A stretch of 64,000 nucleotides of DNA from Tubiluchus corallicola (lineage: Eukaryota; Priapulida; Priapulimorpha; Priapulimorphida; Tubiluchidae): assembly GCA_030141605.1 (NCBI GenBank), contig JAQGDQ010000013.1, forward strand, positions 1,373,947 through 1,437,946. The letters are read 5' to 3'. This document shows, one piece after another, positions 1 through 12,724 of the stretch. Every line of letters begins with the position of its first letter. Position 1 is the stretch's first letter. Both the position numbers and the translations under genes were made by a program. Below the pieces are notes generated by a model, which was not told the DNA's origin, made no database searches, and saw only the letters and a program-made list of their open reading frames with translations.

Positions 1-1119
1 TAGTAACATCCATTATTTTTCTAGAAAAGGTGATTTTGTTTTAAATTTGTTTTTGTTAATTGGCAATTTTATAAGTTTATTATCATACTACAAGAGCAGC
101 ATAACCTGATCTGATACTTTGCTAAGTTTGTTCGTCACGTACCGTGTTTTTACAGTACTAAGCATTTTATTTTTAAAATTTTAATCCTTTTATTTCATAA
201 GCTTTCACATTTTTAAATTAACTGAAGTGCCATATACATATATATGTATATAAATAATATAATTACAGATATAATATATAATTATAGATATATAAATATA
301 TCATATGTGTGGATATATATATATATACACACACATATATAATATAATACTTATATTACAAATTTGTATTATATACATGTATCTAATACATACATAACAT
401 ATATACACATTTGCACAGCTGTGTGTTATTTGATTAAAAAAATTATTGTGTTGGTTTTCCTTGTTTTGGATAGTCCTTTGTTTCTTTGTTTTACTCGTAA
501 AGTGACTGTTGTGCCTTTGATATTTATTGTTTCGGTTTTGTAATATACCGATTAGTGAGTTAGCTCATTACTCCACGATCTTTTTACCATCATTTTTACC
601 ACTGTCATTATGAGCATGACTATTACTGCTACCGCCACCACCGTCAAGAACAGCAGCAACAGCAATACTGCAGTAGCAGTATTCGTTCGAAACCTGTAAA
701 TTATAATCGATCTCCTTACCTAAAAACGTTAATGAAGCTGGGAACCAAAATTTTGCAAAACTGTGATAACACTGACCCAGTACTAACAAAAATCATTTAG
801 TGTTACTAAAAATAACTAAAAATAATTGTTTCCTCGTTATTTTTTTGTAGGTTTTTAATTGTACTGATCCTTGCCATAAAGATTTAGTTTCATGGTACAT
901 TTTGTAATTGTTAGCTTGAGTGCTGATCCAAATCAATGCAGAGACTCTACACTACTGTTTTCAGTTTCGACGTTTTCAATCCACTCTTGCATTACAAAAA
1001 GAAATTAAAATTTCCCGAGTGAATCAGATTTCATATGTCTTTTTCATGTAGGATGTAGGCGCATAAACTCAGGTTTTCGTTAACTGAAATATCAACGATT
1101 CGCAAATTAGCTGACGTCT
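1..1119. other. Gene-free AT-rich stretch with a TA/CA microsatellite
   Basis: No ORF here resembles a known protein and no exon with convincing splice signals was seen. The stretch includes an imperfect TA/TATG/CA microsatellite at about 226-420 and a short run of mixed trinucleotides (CAT, ACC, CAG types) at about 585-680. A similar trinucleotide-rich patch lies at 1340-1450. These look like decayed simple repeats. Confidence 0.6.
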
Positions 1120-1292
1120 AAGGATGTCATTAATTAATTACGACGGTGATTGTCAGAATTTTTATAAACCATTGCGGGTAATGAGAGAAAGGAGACACTG
1201 AAAAAATGTTGTCTAGTCGGGATTTAAACCGGAGACCTGTCATTAGTACTTTCACGGTCTACTACCTAAGCTACCAGGCCAGCATGACAAAG
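1120..1292 (-). mobile_element. tRNA-derived SINE, copy A
   Basis: On the minus strand the element starts with a tRNA-like head: an A-box-like block (TGGTAGCTTAGGTAG, 1262-1276) and a B box (GGTTTAAATCC, 1220-1230) about 40 bases apart, as in an RNA polymerase III internal promoter. The body that follows contains TTTTTTCAGTGTCTCC and ends near a TAATTAAT tail at about 1128-1138. The same head, body block and tail occur on the plus strand at 27,672-27,827, so this is a family and not a lone tRNA relic. It is not a functional tRNA: the cloverleaf does not close. Confidence 0.65.
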
Positions 1293-1954
1293 AGAGCAAA
1301 TCCTGGCATTTACAGTCATAATTAAGTAATAATATCAACGGTTGTTAATAATGTTGCTACTGCTGTTGTCATCGCCACTGCCGTTGCTGTTGTTGTTGTA
1401 CCAATTGCAGCAAAGAATACTGCTGTTGCTGCTGCTTCTGCTGCTAGTCCAACTGGCTGCTTTTGCCGTTAATGGCATGTTTTCATTTTTAATTTTCACA
1501 ATTTCATTGCAAATTAGAATTACAATTATAGCCAGTTTTCCAAAAACATGATTATACTGACTAAATTTAATAATTATTAATACTTTGAAACATCGCGAAT
1601 TTGACAGTTTACACTGCAAATAATGACAAAATTTATCAATTATTATACGCCTACCATCTGCTGTGTAAATTCGTTGCATCTAACCAGTATTATTTAGCAA
1701 AAACTTATTAAGGTAGAAAAATGATTGTTGAATTCTGGGTTATAACAACTTAACTCCAGCAAAAATATCGGTAAGAAAATTTTAGAATGATTTTTAAACA
1801 AAAAAATTTCTGGCGTTTGCAAAATTCGCAACTTTATTTCCTAACAACAGAAATATTTATTTTCCAATTGTTTTTAATTCTCAGTACTGTGTGCGGCTGT
1901 GGAGTGACTTCAGACATGCATGATTTTCTTCCCGGGTATTGTAAACGAGTGTAG

Positions 1955-2812
1955 GGAAAAGTGGCACAGGTAAAAATGACAGGAAAGAATCGCACATGTA
2001 AAAATGGCGCAAGTAAAAATGACAGGAAAAAACTGGCACAGGTAAAAATGACTGGAAAAAATGGTACAGGAAAAAATGGTACATGTAAAAATGGTACAAA
2101 TAAAAAATTAAGAAAACATGGCATATATGATATTTTTATGCAAAGAATTACTGTAATAAATCCAGAATGTGCTCAGTAAAGACCAGATGTCCGCCAAAGC
2201 AGCAAAAAGCATAAAACAAAGATAGACAAGCAAACATACAAATATATATATATGTGTGTGTGTGTGTCTGTGTGTGTGTGTGTATAAGTGTTAATTAGAC
2301 TAGGCAAAATATTTTGTTCATTAAAAAGAATTATAATCATTAATGCGCGAGCATTCGACGTTTAGCCAATTGGCGATAGCAATAGACTGACAAATACACG
2401 CCATACGAAGACAGCTTATAAGGCTAAATAATGTACAAGCAAAAGTTACAGAGCGTTCCGCGTTTTTGTAGCGAAGTTGTTGTCTTTCGAAAGAGCTGGA
2501 ACACCTATTTTGAGCCCGCGCCAAAATGTATCTTTCTTATTTCCTATCTACCTTCTCCGCAAAGTTTCGTGGAAATCTGTCTGCGTATTAGTCTTACAGA
2601 TATATACACATAGCTGATAAAAAACAACCAAACAAATAGCGTTAAAACATAACTTTATTGGCAGAGGTAAAAATAATTAAAATAATTAGTCCCCACAATA
2701 ACACTAGTCGTAAACACATATTTTGTAAGTGTGCCATTTTTGGGCCCATTTTTCGTGTATCACTTCTGCGCGCCATTTTACCTGTGTCATTTTTACCGTG
2801 CACCACTGTGAA
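1955..2812. mobile_element. Foldback-like element with sub-repeated inverted arms
   Basis: The left arm (1958-2105) is an imperfect tandem array of a block like GGTAAAAATGACAGG / GGTAAAAATGGCACA. The right arm (about 2755-2812) contains the reverse complement of the same block (CCTGTGTCATTTTTACC). About 650 bases of unrelated DNA lie between. Inverted arms built of short tandem repeats are typical of foldback elements. The boundaries are approximate and no target duplication was established. Confidence 0.45.
2241..2286. repeat. TA/TG microsatellite
   Basis: A short TATA run passes into (TG)n with one TC interruption. Confidence 0.9.
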
Positions 2813-3689
2813 AGAAAGCAGTACCTTGAACAGACTTTGAAATTACCATTTTTAGAGATGTCATTGCAGTAATAATTCTTTAAGTCCCCTGTTTTTCTTT
2901 TTCGCCTATCTGTTGGGATTTTTGTACCAATCTAAGTAAATCTGCATTTCTATGCTTTCTGTTCCCTGTCTAATTGTTTTGATGAAAGTGCATTTTAACA
3001 CAGACAAAAACCCGCTACTGCAGATTAATTTTCAGTTGAGCCCTAATTATCACCTGTGAAGTTGAAAGTGTTACCGCCTTTAGTTTTTGGAATGATCAGG
3101 TGGTTGTTTGCGCGGGTGGAAACAGGAAATTTATCGCTCAGCGTGCAGTTTTTGCAATGTGCGTCTAAATAAGGCATTTCATTCAGGCGTCAAGTGAAGC
3201 GTAGATGAAGATAACCCCAGTAATTGTATATGTATCTGTGAATAATATTCTATAACCGCCTGCGCTAAAAATATGAGTTTGATCTTCAGAGCTTGGGAAA
3301 GGTCAGAGCGACGTATTGGCGTAATTTATCTTATCGAGACTTTTGTCTTCAATGTCACCTTGACCTTGGATGGTGGTGACATTGTGGTTCCTTCATGCGC
3401 AGGCCATCCCAGTCAGCGCATTGATCTGCTCTATCTCCAATTACCAATAAACAAAACACGTCTGTTTGTGATTCATGGATGGCAAAGTCGTTTTAAGGTC
3501 TATTCTGTGCAGTGAAGCCACGCTGGCTGCCTGGTCGTCACGTGTGAGGTATAAATTATGCAAATTACTTCTAATGTCGCCATGATTGTCATCAAAGAGT
3601 CGAATAAAAGTCCAATTGTAAAGTTGCCCAAGTGAAGTAAATTGCAATATAATACGCCTGCTTGAGAAACAGAAATGGAAGGAGAGAGA
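2813..3689. other. No gene recognised
   Basis: An 80-codon ORF on the plus strand (3273-3515) lacks recognisable motifs, splice context or codon-use signal. I see no supported gene in this stretch. Confidence 0.5.
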
Positions 3690-3871
<182 letters not shown>

Positions 3872-5595
3872 CTAATTTATCAGAGTGGCTCAACTTATTT
3901 CTTTAGCTTTTTCCAAGCTAACAAACAAACAAGTTAAGTTAAAGTGCATGTGTTGTGAGTTTACTACTATTTTACTCTAGTGTGCATTTTGGATATATTT
4001 TTGTGTGTTTAGGTCATTAGGCCGTGCGATAAAACCGTAGTTTATAAAACGCGCTGTTCAACCTCAAAGAGAGCAAGCCGTTTTTATAACCAACTATATT
4101 AAAAAAAATTATATAATTTCTAGATGAGTAAATTCAAAGCCGAAACGCATGCAAAACTTTTAATTTTTAAAGTGTTTAAAAAAACTTAATTTCTGTAAGA
4201 CATCAGAACTATAAAAATTTAATTTCAACATTCAGTACGGAGAAATAATATTTAGAAAAAAAAACATTCATATGGTCATTAGTCAGCCAGAATAAAAAAG
4301 GTTTAAAAAAGATGTTTGATGGGGAATTTGTAGCATATTATGGATTATGTGAATCATTCCATTGGGCGTCTGGCAAGATGATCTGTACGGCGTTAAATTT
4401 GAAGTTTTAATGCCAATCTGAACGAAATGCAAATCACGTTAATCACTAGCGATTTTTGACAGCAAGTGTCTACCAGGGTGTCATAGAACTTTTAAATACT
4501 CGACCATGGGTGCTATGGTGTTTTGTCCAATTTGTGTTAACTATTTTAAGTACTCTGTATCTTTATTTTTTAATGAATCAGTTTTCCGTATAATCTTTTC
4601 GTATTCCCAGAATTTAGTGATACTCACATTTTCAATTACTCATTTTTATGACTGTGTTGTTTTTATCCTTGCTTTTATGATTTCATTTTGCATTTTTCAG
4701 AGTACTCCATTTTAATTTTTTTATTTTTTTATTTTATTTACCATTTGAGTAATGTTGTATGTCAATTTTCAGCACAATTTTTAGCATAGTGTATTTTAGT
4801 CGGTATGAATAGCCTATTTGGCTAATGTTTTTCCGTTGTACATTTGACTTTTAAAAAAAGATTATGTGATATACATTATGTTATGAATATATGGTACGTT
4901 ATATTTTACGTTGCACAATAATTGTAATTAAATTTAGACTATAAAGTTTAATGAAGTTGTATTGTATAAGGCGAGTTTAGAAAAAAAATATCACGAACAG
5001 GACAGTTTGTCATTTTGTGGTTATAACTTTTAATCCGTATGCCCAAAAAATTCTTTCTACTAGGAATTTCTTTAAAAACGGCTTTCTTTATAAACTATAC
5101 AGACCGTACGGAAAGTTATGCTCTAACCAGGTTTAAACACATTTAGCACGTCAGTTTCTATTATATCCAATGATGTTGTTACTGATATATGGGCAAGAAA
5201 TTATGAGAAATAATATTTTTGCCGGCGGGGCGTGTGTGACGCTCGCCTTGGATGGTAACGTACCGCCTTTGAAAAGGCACGTGAAGGTCATTTCGAGGAC
5301 GAGTGGACGACGTGTGTAATGGTAACTTAAACCAAACGTAACTCAGTCGTTTTATCAATGAACTGAGCTGCTGGCCAGCTTAAGTAGATTGGATTGAATG
5401 AAGTGTTCATTCTTACTGTAATAAGTACACGTCTACTTTTGCTTTGCCAGGCAAGTTAGTTAAAAATTAAGTTAAAAATTTTAATGTGTTTTATTTTTTT
5501 GTATTCTTGAGATGGAAATTGACGAATAACAATAAAATGGTCTTTTGAACCCATGGTTATTAATTTTGAAACCTTATTAAGCGAAAAAGTATGAA
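3872..5595. other. No gene recognised
   Basis: AT-rich DNA without a supported ORF. A GC-richer patch at 5,221-5,320 has several CG dinucleotides but no recognisable exon. Confidence 0.5.
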
Positions 5596-5599
5596 AAGT

Positions 5600-5680
5600 C
5601 GGCAATAAGCCTGGATTTGAACTAGGGACTTTTGGATTGTCAGATCAATGCATTGACTGCTTCAAGAATACAACTTTCCG
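5600..5680 (-). mobile_element. tRNA-like SINE head (fragment)
   Basis: On the minus strand TAGTTCAAATCC matches a polymerase III B box. An A-box-like TTGAAGCAGTCAATGCA lies about 40 bases before it. The sequence after the B box differs from SINE copies A and B, so this is a different family or an old fragment. Confidence 0.4.
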
Positions 5681-6512
5681 TGATGATAAGAGATAATTAG
5701 TGTAGTTTTAGTGCAATCGAACTGTACGCTTGAAAGAGTTAGTCAGAATTTTAACACTACAGTATTTATACGAACCAATGAGATTAATTTTTGTAAATAA
5801 TTTAAATAGTTTAAATTAATCGATGATATGTAGCCTTAATTTCAAGTTTAGAAATGATAAATGAATTTTTTAAGAACCACAAAAAGTGGAACAAAAATGG
5901 ATTCGAACCAAGTACAAAATAATTAAGCACGAATAGCATGTGTTTCGCATGAGTTTTCTTTTTAAAATTTTACAAATAGTCTGAATTTTAATTTTGTATA
6001 CCCACTGCACGTACAAAGCTTCAGATATTTAAAGCAAAGCGACTGTTTTACGAATTCTCGACTTTGGCTTTAAAAACGTTTTAGTGATTAAACACATTGC
6101 ACATTAAACAAGAATAAATGGGTTTAGAAAATAATAACTAGTTTTAGTAATAACAACCTACGTCCCTAACCTATATAAACTAGATATTCGAAGTGCAAAC
6201 AATTAAACATAATTTATTATTTATCAACACCAGCTATTTTTAATGCGATAATAGTTTAACTCAGTTTATAAAAATGTCATTTCGAGAAAGAAGTGGCTGC
6301 TAGAAGCGTACAGCTGAATCATGCAGTAAAAGTCTTTTTCTTGTTTATGGAGAAAATTTTGTTGATTAATGGGTTGATTTGAGTTGAGAAAGCAATGAAG
6401 CTTGGTAGCCTAACCAGTAGCAGTTATATTGAACAGAAATGCAAGATATGTAATCACAATGCACCAAGAACAAATTATTAGATTTCGAAATCAAACCTGG
6501 TAGAAAAGAGAA

Positions 6513-6708
6513 TCCAGGTAATAAAGTCACAGCTAGAAATTTCACACAGAAACTCACAGAAAGAATGACACAGGAAAAAAGAAATAACCCTAACCCTAAC
6601 CCTAAATCTAGCCCTAACCTTACCTTAGCCAAAATTGATTGTGACTTTTCTCCTGTGTGACTTTTTTTTTAGCCAAAATTGTGACTTTTTTCCTGTGACT
6701 TTATTGCT
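6513..6708. mobile_element. Inverted-repeat element containing an interstitial telomeric tract
   Basis: AATAAAGTCACAG (about 6519-6531) is repeated in inverse as CTGTGACTTTATT (about 6692-6704). Inside, ACACAGGAAAAAAG is mirrored by CTTTTTTCCTGTG. The centre (6586-6625) is three perfect CCCTAA units plus degenerate ones, the animal telomere repeat. The GTGACTTTT...CCTGTG block is also tandemly duplicated at 6640-6700. The most likely reading is a miniature inverted-repeat element that carries telomere-like sequence. It is not a chromosome end. Confidence 0.5.
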
Positions 6709-7454
6709 CGTCGCCAGATTCAGGTAAATTTATTTGTCCCTTGTAAGACGTACGCAGTGAAAAGATCAAATGCGCAGCAAAATAAGTTATTAATAGTTAG
6801 AGAACGAGCGACGAAAAAAGAAAACGTCTCTTTGCGGCTTTTGTGAGATCAACAGCCATATCAATGTGATCGGATTTTCGTGACTTTATTTTTATTTCTG
6901 CGTTTAAGAAGACCCGTGCTGTTAGTACATGATGCATCTGTAAGACTGTAACAGCGTTTAAAATGTGCACTTATTCATGACTTTCACAGCGGGTAATCGT
7001 GCACTCGACGATGTCTTGAATATTGAGTCCTTGGAAGGTTTTTTACGTTTTTCTACCTCTTATCTCTATAGTTCTGATAACAAGTGAACGTTTATAGGCG
7101 GGTCTGGTTTATAGTTTATTGATCCGGTGTTGCGAAGGGCGCAAAATGTCACCTAGTCGACCTTGTAGGGCTGCCGCTGATACGTCTAATCGTGAATGTG
7201 TTAATTAATGTAGGATATAGGTCACTTCCGCGGCGGGCGTCCTATGCTACTGCTGCTGTCCCGCGGCTGCGGCTACCAGGAAACGGCTACACCTACCGGC
7301 AAAATGCTACGGCTACCAAGTTCCGAAAATAAAAACATTTTTTGGGGGCAAAATTCACAAACCTATAACTTCGTGGCCAGTAATAAATCATGTTTCTACT
7401 TGTTTACATAGATCACGTACATATAGCGCTGGCTTATAACCTTTTAGACTATAT
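6709..7454. other. No gene recognised; one GC-rich patch
   Basis: The stretch 7,225-7,310 is rich in CG, CTGCTG and GGCTAC motifs and differs from its AT-rich surroundings. No exon could be supported in it. Confidence 0.45.
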
Positions 7455-7826
7455 TTAGGCTGGATTATACACTAAAGATATTATGGGGGTCAGATCAGAT
7501 AGAGCCACCCTCTAATTTGCTTGCACTCGTCTCGAATATTTTTACTTATGATATATTTTACAACATTTGCGTAGCTGCGTGCCCAATATTTCAAATAAAT
7601 GGTTTCATAGAAGGGCCCTTACCTCAAATAAAAGGCCTCAAAAGGAATACTTTATCTCAAATGAGGAGCCACTTTAAACTTGGACTTTCAGACTTTCTGC
7701 CTCCTTTTTTAAAGTTGAAATTTGATTTAAGTTACATGAATTATTGAGCAATGCAAAGTATGGGTCCCAATGTTGAGGGGCCCTAGGCTGCAGCCTATGC
7801 TGGCCTATAGGGTAATCCAGCCCCAC
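7455..7826. mobile_element. Possible hAT-like DNA transposon remnant
   Basis: GGCTGGATTA at 7,458 is inverted as TAATCCAGCC near 7,813-7,822. The right end (TATAGGGTAATCCAGCCCC) resembles the short termini common in hAT-type elements. The ORF between (7,517-7,747) has no recognisable transposase motif. No 8-base target duplication was confirmed, so the assignment is tentative. Confidence 0.3.
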
Positions 7827-8296
<470 letters not shown>

Positions 8297-10559
8297 TAAT
8301 TAGCAACAGTACAATTAATTTACTTACATTATATAATTATGGTATTGTAATATGATGAACAGCTCGACAGAGTAGCGACCATTGCTGGTCAGTATTGAAC
8401 CAAATGTGAAATACCTTCAGCTATTACGTTAGAAAATTCTTTTGCTTATTCAGAATGAATATCCGAGATCCGCTTTACGTACCTTCTTAAAAATACAGAA
8501 AATAAAACTAATTTTACAATTCTGTCAGAAATAGAGACGTTTGAGCCTCTCCTCTGTACAACACGTTACTTATCAGTATCCATTTTATTTTATCTATTTT
8601 ATTTAAACCTATTCCCATCAACGCAAGTAATTTATAAGGTGAGAATATTGCAAAAGAACTAAATATATACATATAGGCAAAGCCTACATACAAATGACAT
8701 CACATCTTTACAAATAAAAATTAGAGCTTACGAAAATGAGCACCAATAGCCAGGACTGCTTACAGGTACCTAGTAAAAATTTTTATTTCTTGGGATATTC
8801 TTTGAATGGTTTTTATTCTTTGTGGAAATAGTAAAGAAGTGTAGAAATCTGAGCGTCAGCGCCATTTAATTTAGTAAATTATCTTCTAGTGCGCTAATAT
8901 ATTTTATACAAGTGAGTGAGGTGATGCCCGAGTATTAAATGTGTATAAATTGATCTATTTATCGTAGTTACATCATTCATGCTAAACAGCCTGAATTTGC
9001 CCCAAACTCATTGTAACCGTTTTGATGTTTGCCCTACGCAATGTTAAAAATACTTAATCTCTTTTGATCAGTTTTAAAGGCGAGTTTTTCTTTCTTCATT
9101 ATGATACTTATCTATTTCATTATGTAGTAGTATTTCAGTGTAATATATCACTACAGAGCTATCGTTTTGCTCGTTTCAATGATATTTTAATTAAGCCTGT
9201 AAGCTGTGCCGTATTAAGACCTCACGAGCCCCTCGACACTGAAAAGATTCTGGAACCCCCCTATATGTGTACTTCAGATTAACATAGTGGTAAATTGTAA
9301 AATGAAATTTTATATTTTGAAATGAAAAGAAAACTTGCAGTAAGATATATTCACAGTAAATGATAGTGTATCAGGTTTGGCTTGCTCAAAAAGCAACATT
9401 ATTCTGTTTTATTATCTCCACAGTTTTATAAGTATAACCCACTTGAAATTTATTATGACATCGTGCAATCTATCAGTGCCATCATATAGGCAGAGAGCAG
9501 CTCAGGCTGGTCAGTAACCAGAATCTCGATGCCCACCAGTACTATTATGTTGTAAACAAACACAGAAACCGTCACACATATTCCGATATGTTATACTTTT
9601 GGGTAATTATTCGATTTGAAAAAACTGTATATACCCCGCTGCTTATTTTGTTTAATGACTGTAATAAATTTATTAGAAAAAACGCGCATTTAAGAAGTAG
9701 TGTGCATACTACATTGTTTTATGCGTTTCAATCGGTAAATCATTAATTTTTACACAATAATTATAAACTTTGTTGCCTTGGGCTGTTTTGAAACTACTGA
9801 CGCTGTCGTCATGCGACTAAATCTTTCGTCGCGCTGAATTGTAAGCCAATTTGCTTTGGTGTATGTTTCAACATTATCTAACTTCGTGCACACTGTACAG
9901 ACAGAATTTTAGCACTACCCCAGACTAATGTTTGTAGAAAAAATTATCATTTTTGTCAAAAATTGGATATCTTTTCCTCAAGGCAGTTACGTAATACTTG
10001 AAGCGCGCGTTTATTCAAAATAAAATTGTAACAAAATTCTGGTCATACAAGCAAATTATTGTCCTGCAAAAACGGTTAATTGTAGTTGAAGCTTGTAGGA
10101 AAACGTCTACTTGATTATAAAGCTGAGAATCCCTCTTATTTATTGCTTAGAATTGTAGATCAGCATTTTGGATGCCATATGCCAGCTCTGAAGTAGCTTT
10201 CGCTTGATAGATAAAGAGAATATTTTTCACAGATTACCACTAATTAGTTGAGTGTGTCCTAAACACCATATTGCGCTCCTAACAAGTCGTCTGGCATCTT
10301 TAAAAGAGTTTCCTGCTTTTTTGAACGATTTGTGTAACCGTTCCGAAATTTAGCAGATTGAAAGGCGAACACCAAGTGAAATATAAACCATCTAGGCGAG
10401 TCAGGCTTGTATTGTTTGCGTTTATTACTGCGTTGAAACAAATGATCTCTGAAATGAAAAAATATTCTGGTAAACATGCGGCAGGATTTGTTATCATTTT
10501 ATGGATCGTCAGAAGTTCATAGCAATTGAAAATATTTGAATGATGAAATGTTGCAAGTT
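8297..10559. other. No gene recognised
   Basis: AT-rich DNA. Short ORFs at 9,064-9,282 and 10,259-10,587 show no recognisable domain and no exon-like splice context. Confidence 0.5.
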
Positions 10560-12724
10560 TCAGAAAGAAGTGTGCAGTTGCACGCATCGTTCAGAGAAGT
10601 GAGCAGCATGCATCATTGTGAGAGAAGTGAGCAGCACGCATCGTTGTGAGAGAAATGAGCAGTTTCACGCATCGTTGAGAGAAGTGAGCAGTTTCACGCA
10701 TCGTTGAGAGAGAAGTGAGCAGTTTCCCGCATCGTTGAGAGAAGTGAGCAGCACGCATCATTGTGAGAGAAGTGAGCAGCACGCATCGTTGTGAGAGAAG
10801 TGAGCAGCACGCATCGTTGTGAGAGAAATGAGCAGTTTCACGCATCGTTGAGAGAAGTGAGCAGTTTCACGCATCGTTGAGAGAGAAGTGAGCAGTTTCA
10901 CGCATCGTTGAGAGAAGTGAGCAGCACGCATCATTGTGAGAAAAGTGAGCAGCACGCATCGTTGTGAGAGAAGTGAGCAGCACGCATCGTTGAGAGAAGT
11001 GAGCAGCACGCATCATTGTGAGAGAAGTGAGCAGCACGCATCATTGTGAGAGAAGTGAGCAGCACGCATCTTTGTGAGAGAAATGAGCTGTTTCACGCAT
11101 CGTTGAGAGAAGTGAGCAGTTTCACGCATCGTTGTGAGAGAAGTGAGCAGTTTCACGCATCGTTGAGAGAAGTGAGCAGTTTCACGCATCGTTGAGAGAA
11201 GTGAGCAGTTTCACGCATCGTTGTGAGAGAAGTGAGCAGCGCGCATCGTTGAGAGAAGTGAGCAGCACGCATCATTGTGAGAGAAGTGAGCAGCACGCAT
11301 CATTGTGAGAGAAGTGAGCAGCACGCATCGTTGTGAGAGAAGTGAGCAGCACGCATCGTTGAGAGAAGTGAGCAGCACGCATCGTTGTGAGCGAAGTGAG
11401 CAGCACGCATCGTTGAGAGAAGTGAGCAGCACGCATCATTGTGAGAGAAGTGAGCAGCACACATCGTTGTGAGAGAAGTGAGCAGCACGCATCGTTGTGA
11501 GAGAAATGAGCAGTTTCACGCATCGTTGAGAGAAGTGAGCAGTTTCACGCATCGTTGTGAGAGAAGTGAGCAGTTTCACGCATCGTTGAGAGAAGTGAGC
11601 AGTTTCACTCATCGTTGAGAGAGAAGTGAGCAGTTTCACGCATCGTTGAGAGAAGTGAGCAGCACGCATCATTGTGACAGAAGTGAGCAGCACGCATCGT
11701 TGTGAGAGAAGTGAGCAGCACGCATCGTTGTGAGAGAAATGAGCAGTTTCACGCATCGTTGAGAGAAGTGAGCAGTTTCACGCATCGTTGAGAGAGAAGT
11801 GAGCAGTTTCACGCATCGTTGAGAGAAGTGAGCAGCACGCATCATTGTGAGAGAAGTGAGCAGCACGCATCGTTGTGAGAGAAGTGAGCAGCACGCATCG
11901 TTGAGAGAAGTGAGCAGCACGCATCATTGTGAGAGAAGTGAGCAGCACGCATCGTTGTGAGAGAAGTGAGCAGCACGCATCGTTGTGAGAGAAATGAGCA
12001 GTTTCATGCATCGTTGAGAGAAGTGAGCAGTTTCAAGCATCGTTGTGAGAGAAGTGAGCAGTTTCACGCATCGTTGAGAGAAGTGAGCAGTTTCACGCAT
12101 CGTTGAGAGAAGTGAGCAGTTTCACGCATCGTTGTGAGAGAAGTGAGCAGCACGCATCGTTGAGAGAAGTGAGCAGCACGCATCATTGTGAGAGAAGTGA
12201 GCAGCACGCATCGTTGTGAGAGAAGTGAGCAGCATGCATCGTTGTGAGAGAAATGAGCAGTTTCACGCATCGTTGAGAGAAGTGAGCAGTTTCACGCATC
12301 GTTGAGAGAGAAGTGAGCAGTTTCACTCATCGTTGAGAGAAATGAGCAGTTTCACGCATCGTTGCGGGACAAGTGAGCAGTTTCACGCATCGTTGTGAGA
12401 GAAGTGAGCAGTTTCACGCATCGTCGTGAGAGAAGTGAGCAGTTGCACGTATCGTTATGTGAGAAATGAGCAGTTGCACGCATCGTTGAGAGAAATGAGC
12501 AGTTTCACGCATCGTTGTGAGAGAAGTGAGCAGTTTCACGCATCGTTGTGAGAGAAGTGAGCAGTTTCACGCATCGTCGTGAGAGAAGTGAGCAGTTGCA
12601 CGCATCGCTATGAGAGAAGTGAGCAGTTGCGCGCATCGTTGTGAGAGAAGTGAGCAGCACGCATCGTTGTGAGAGAAGTGAGCAGTTGCGCGCATCGTTG
12701 TGAGAGAAGTGAGCAGTTGTGCTC
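10560..12724. repeat. 28-31 bp minisatellite array of about 2.2 kb
   Basis: Roughly 75-80 copies of a unit like GAGAGAAGTGAGCAG + CACGCATCGTTGT. Two main monomers alternate: one has GCAGCACGCATC (28 bases) and one has GCAGTTTCACGCATC (29-31 bases). CATT/CGTT and AAGTGAG/AAATGAG variants occur in fixed order, which gives a higher-order repeat. The most diverged units (TTGCACG, CGTCGTG, CGCTATG) lie at the 3' edge, 12,420-12,720. All minus-strand ORFs in the array are repeat artefacts. Confidence 0.95.

Noticed and set aside
1205-1292. Functional tRNA gene
   Set aside because: Polymerase III boxes are present but acceptor and anticodon stems do not pair. The same sequence recurs as a SINE.
5900-5955. 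Second tRNA-like B box (TGGTTCGAATCC, minus strand)
   Set aside because: The B box is good but no A box at proper distance and no shared SINE body were found, so it is left uncalled.
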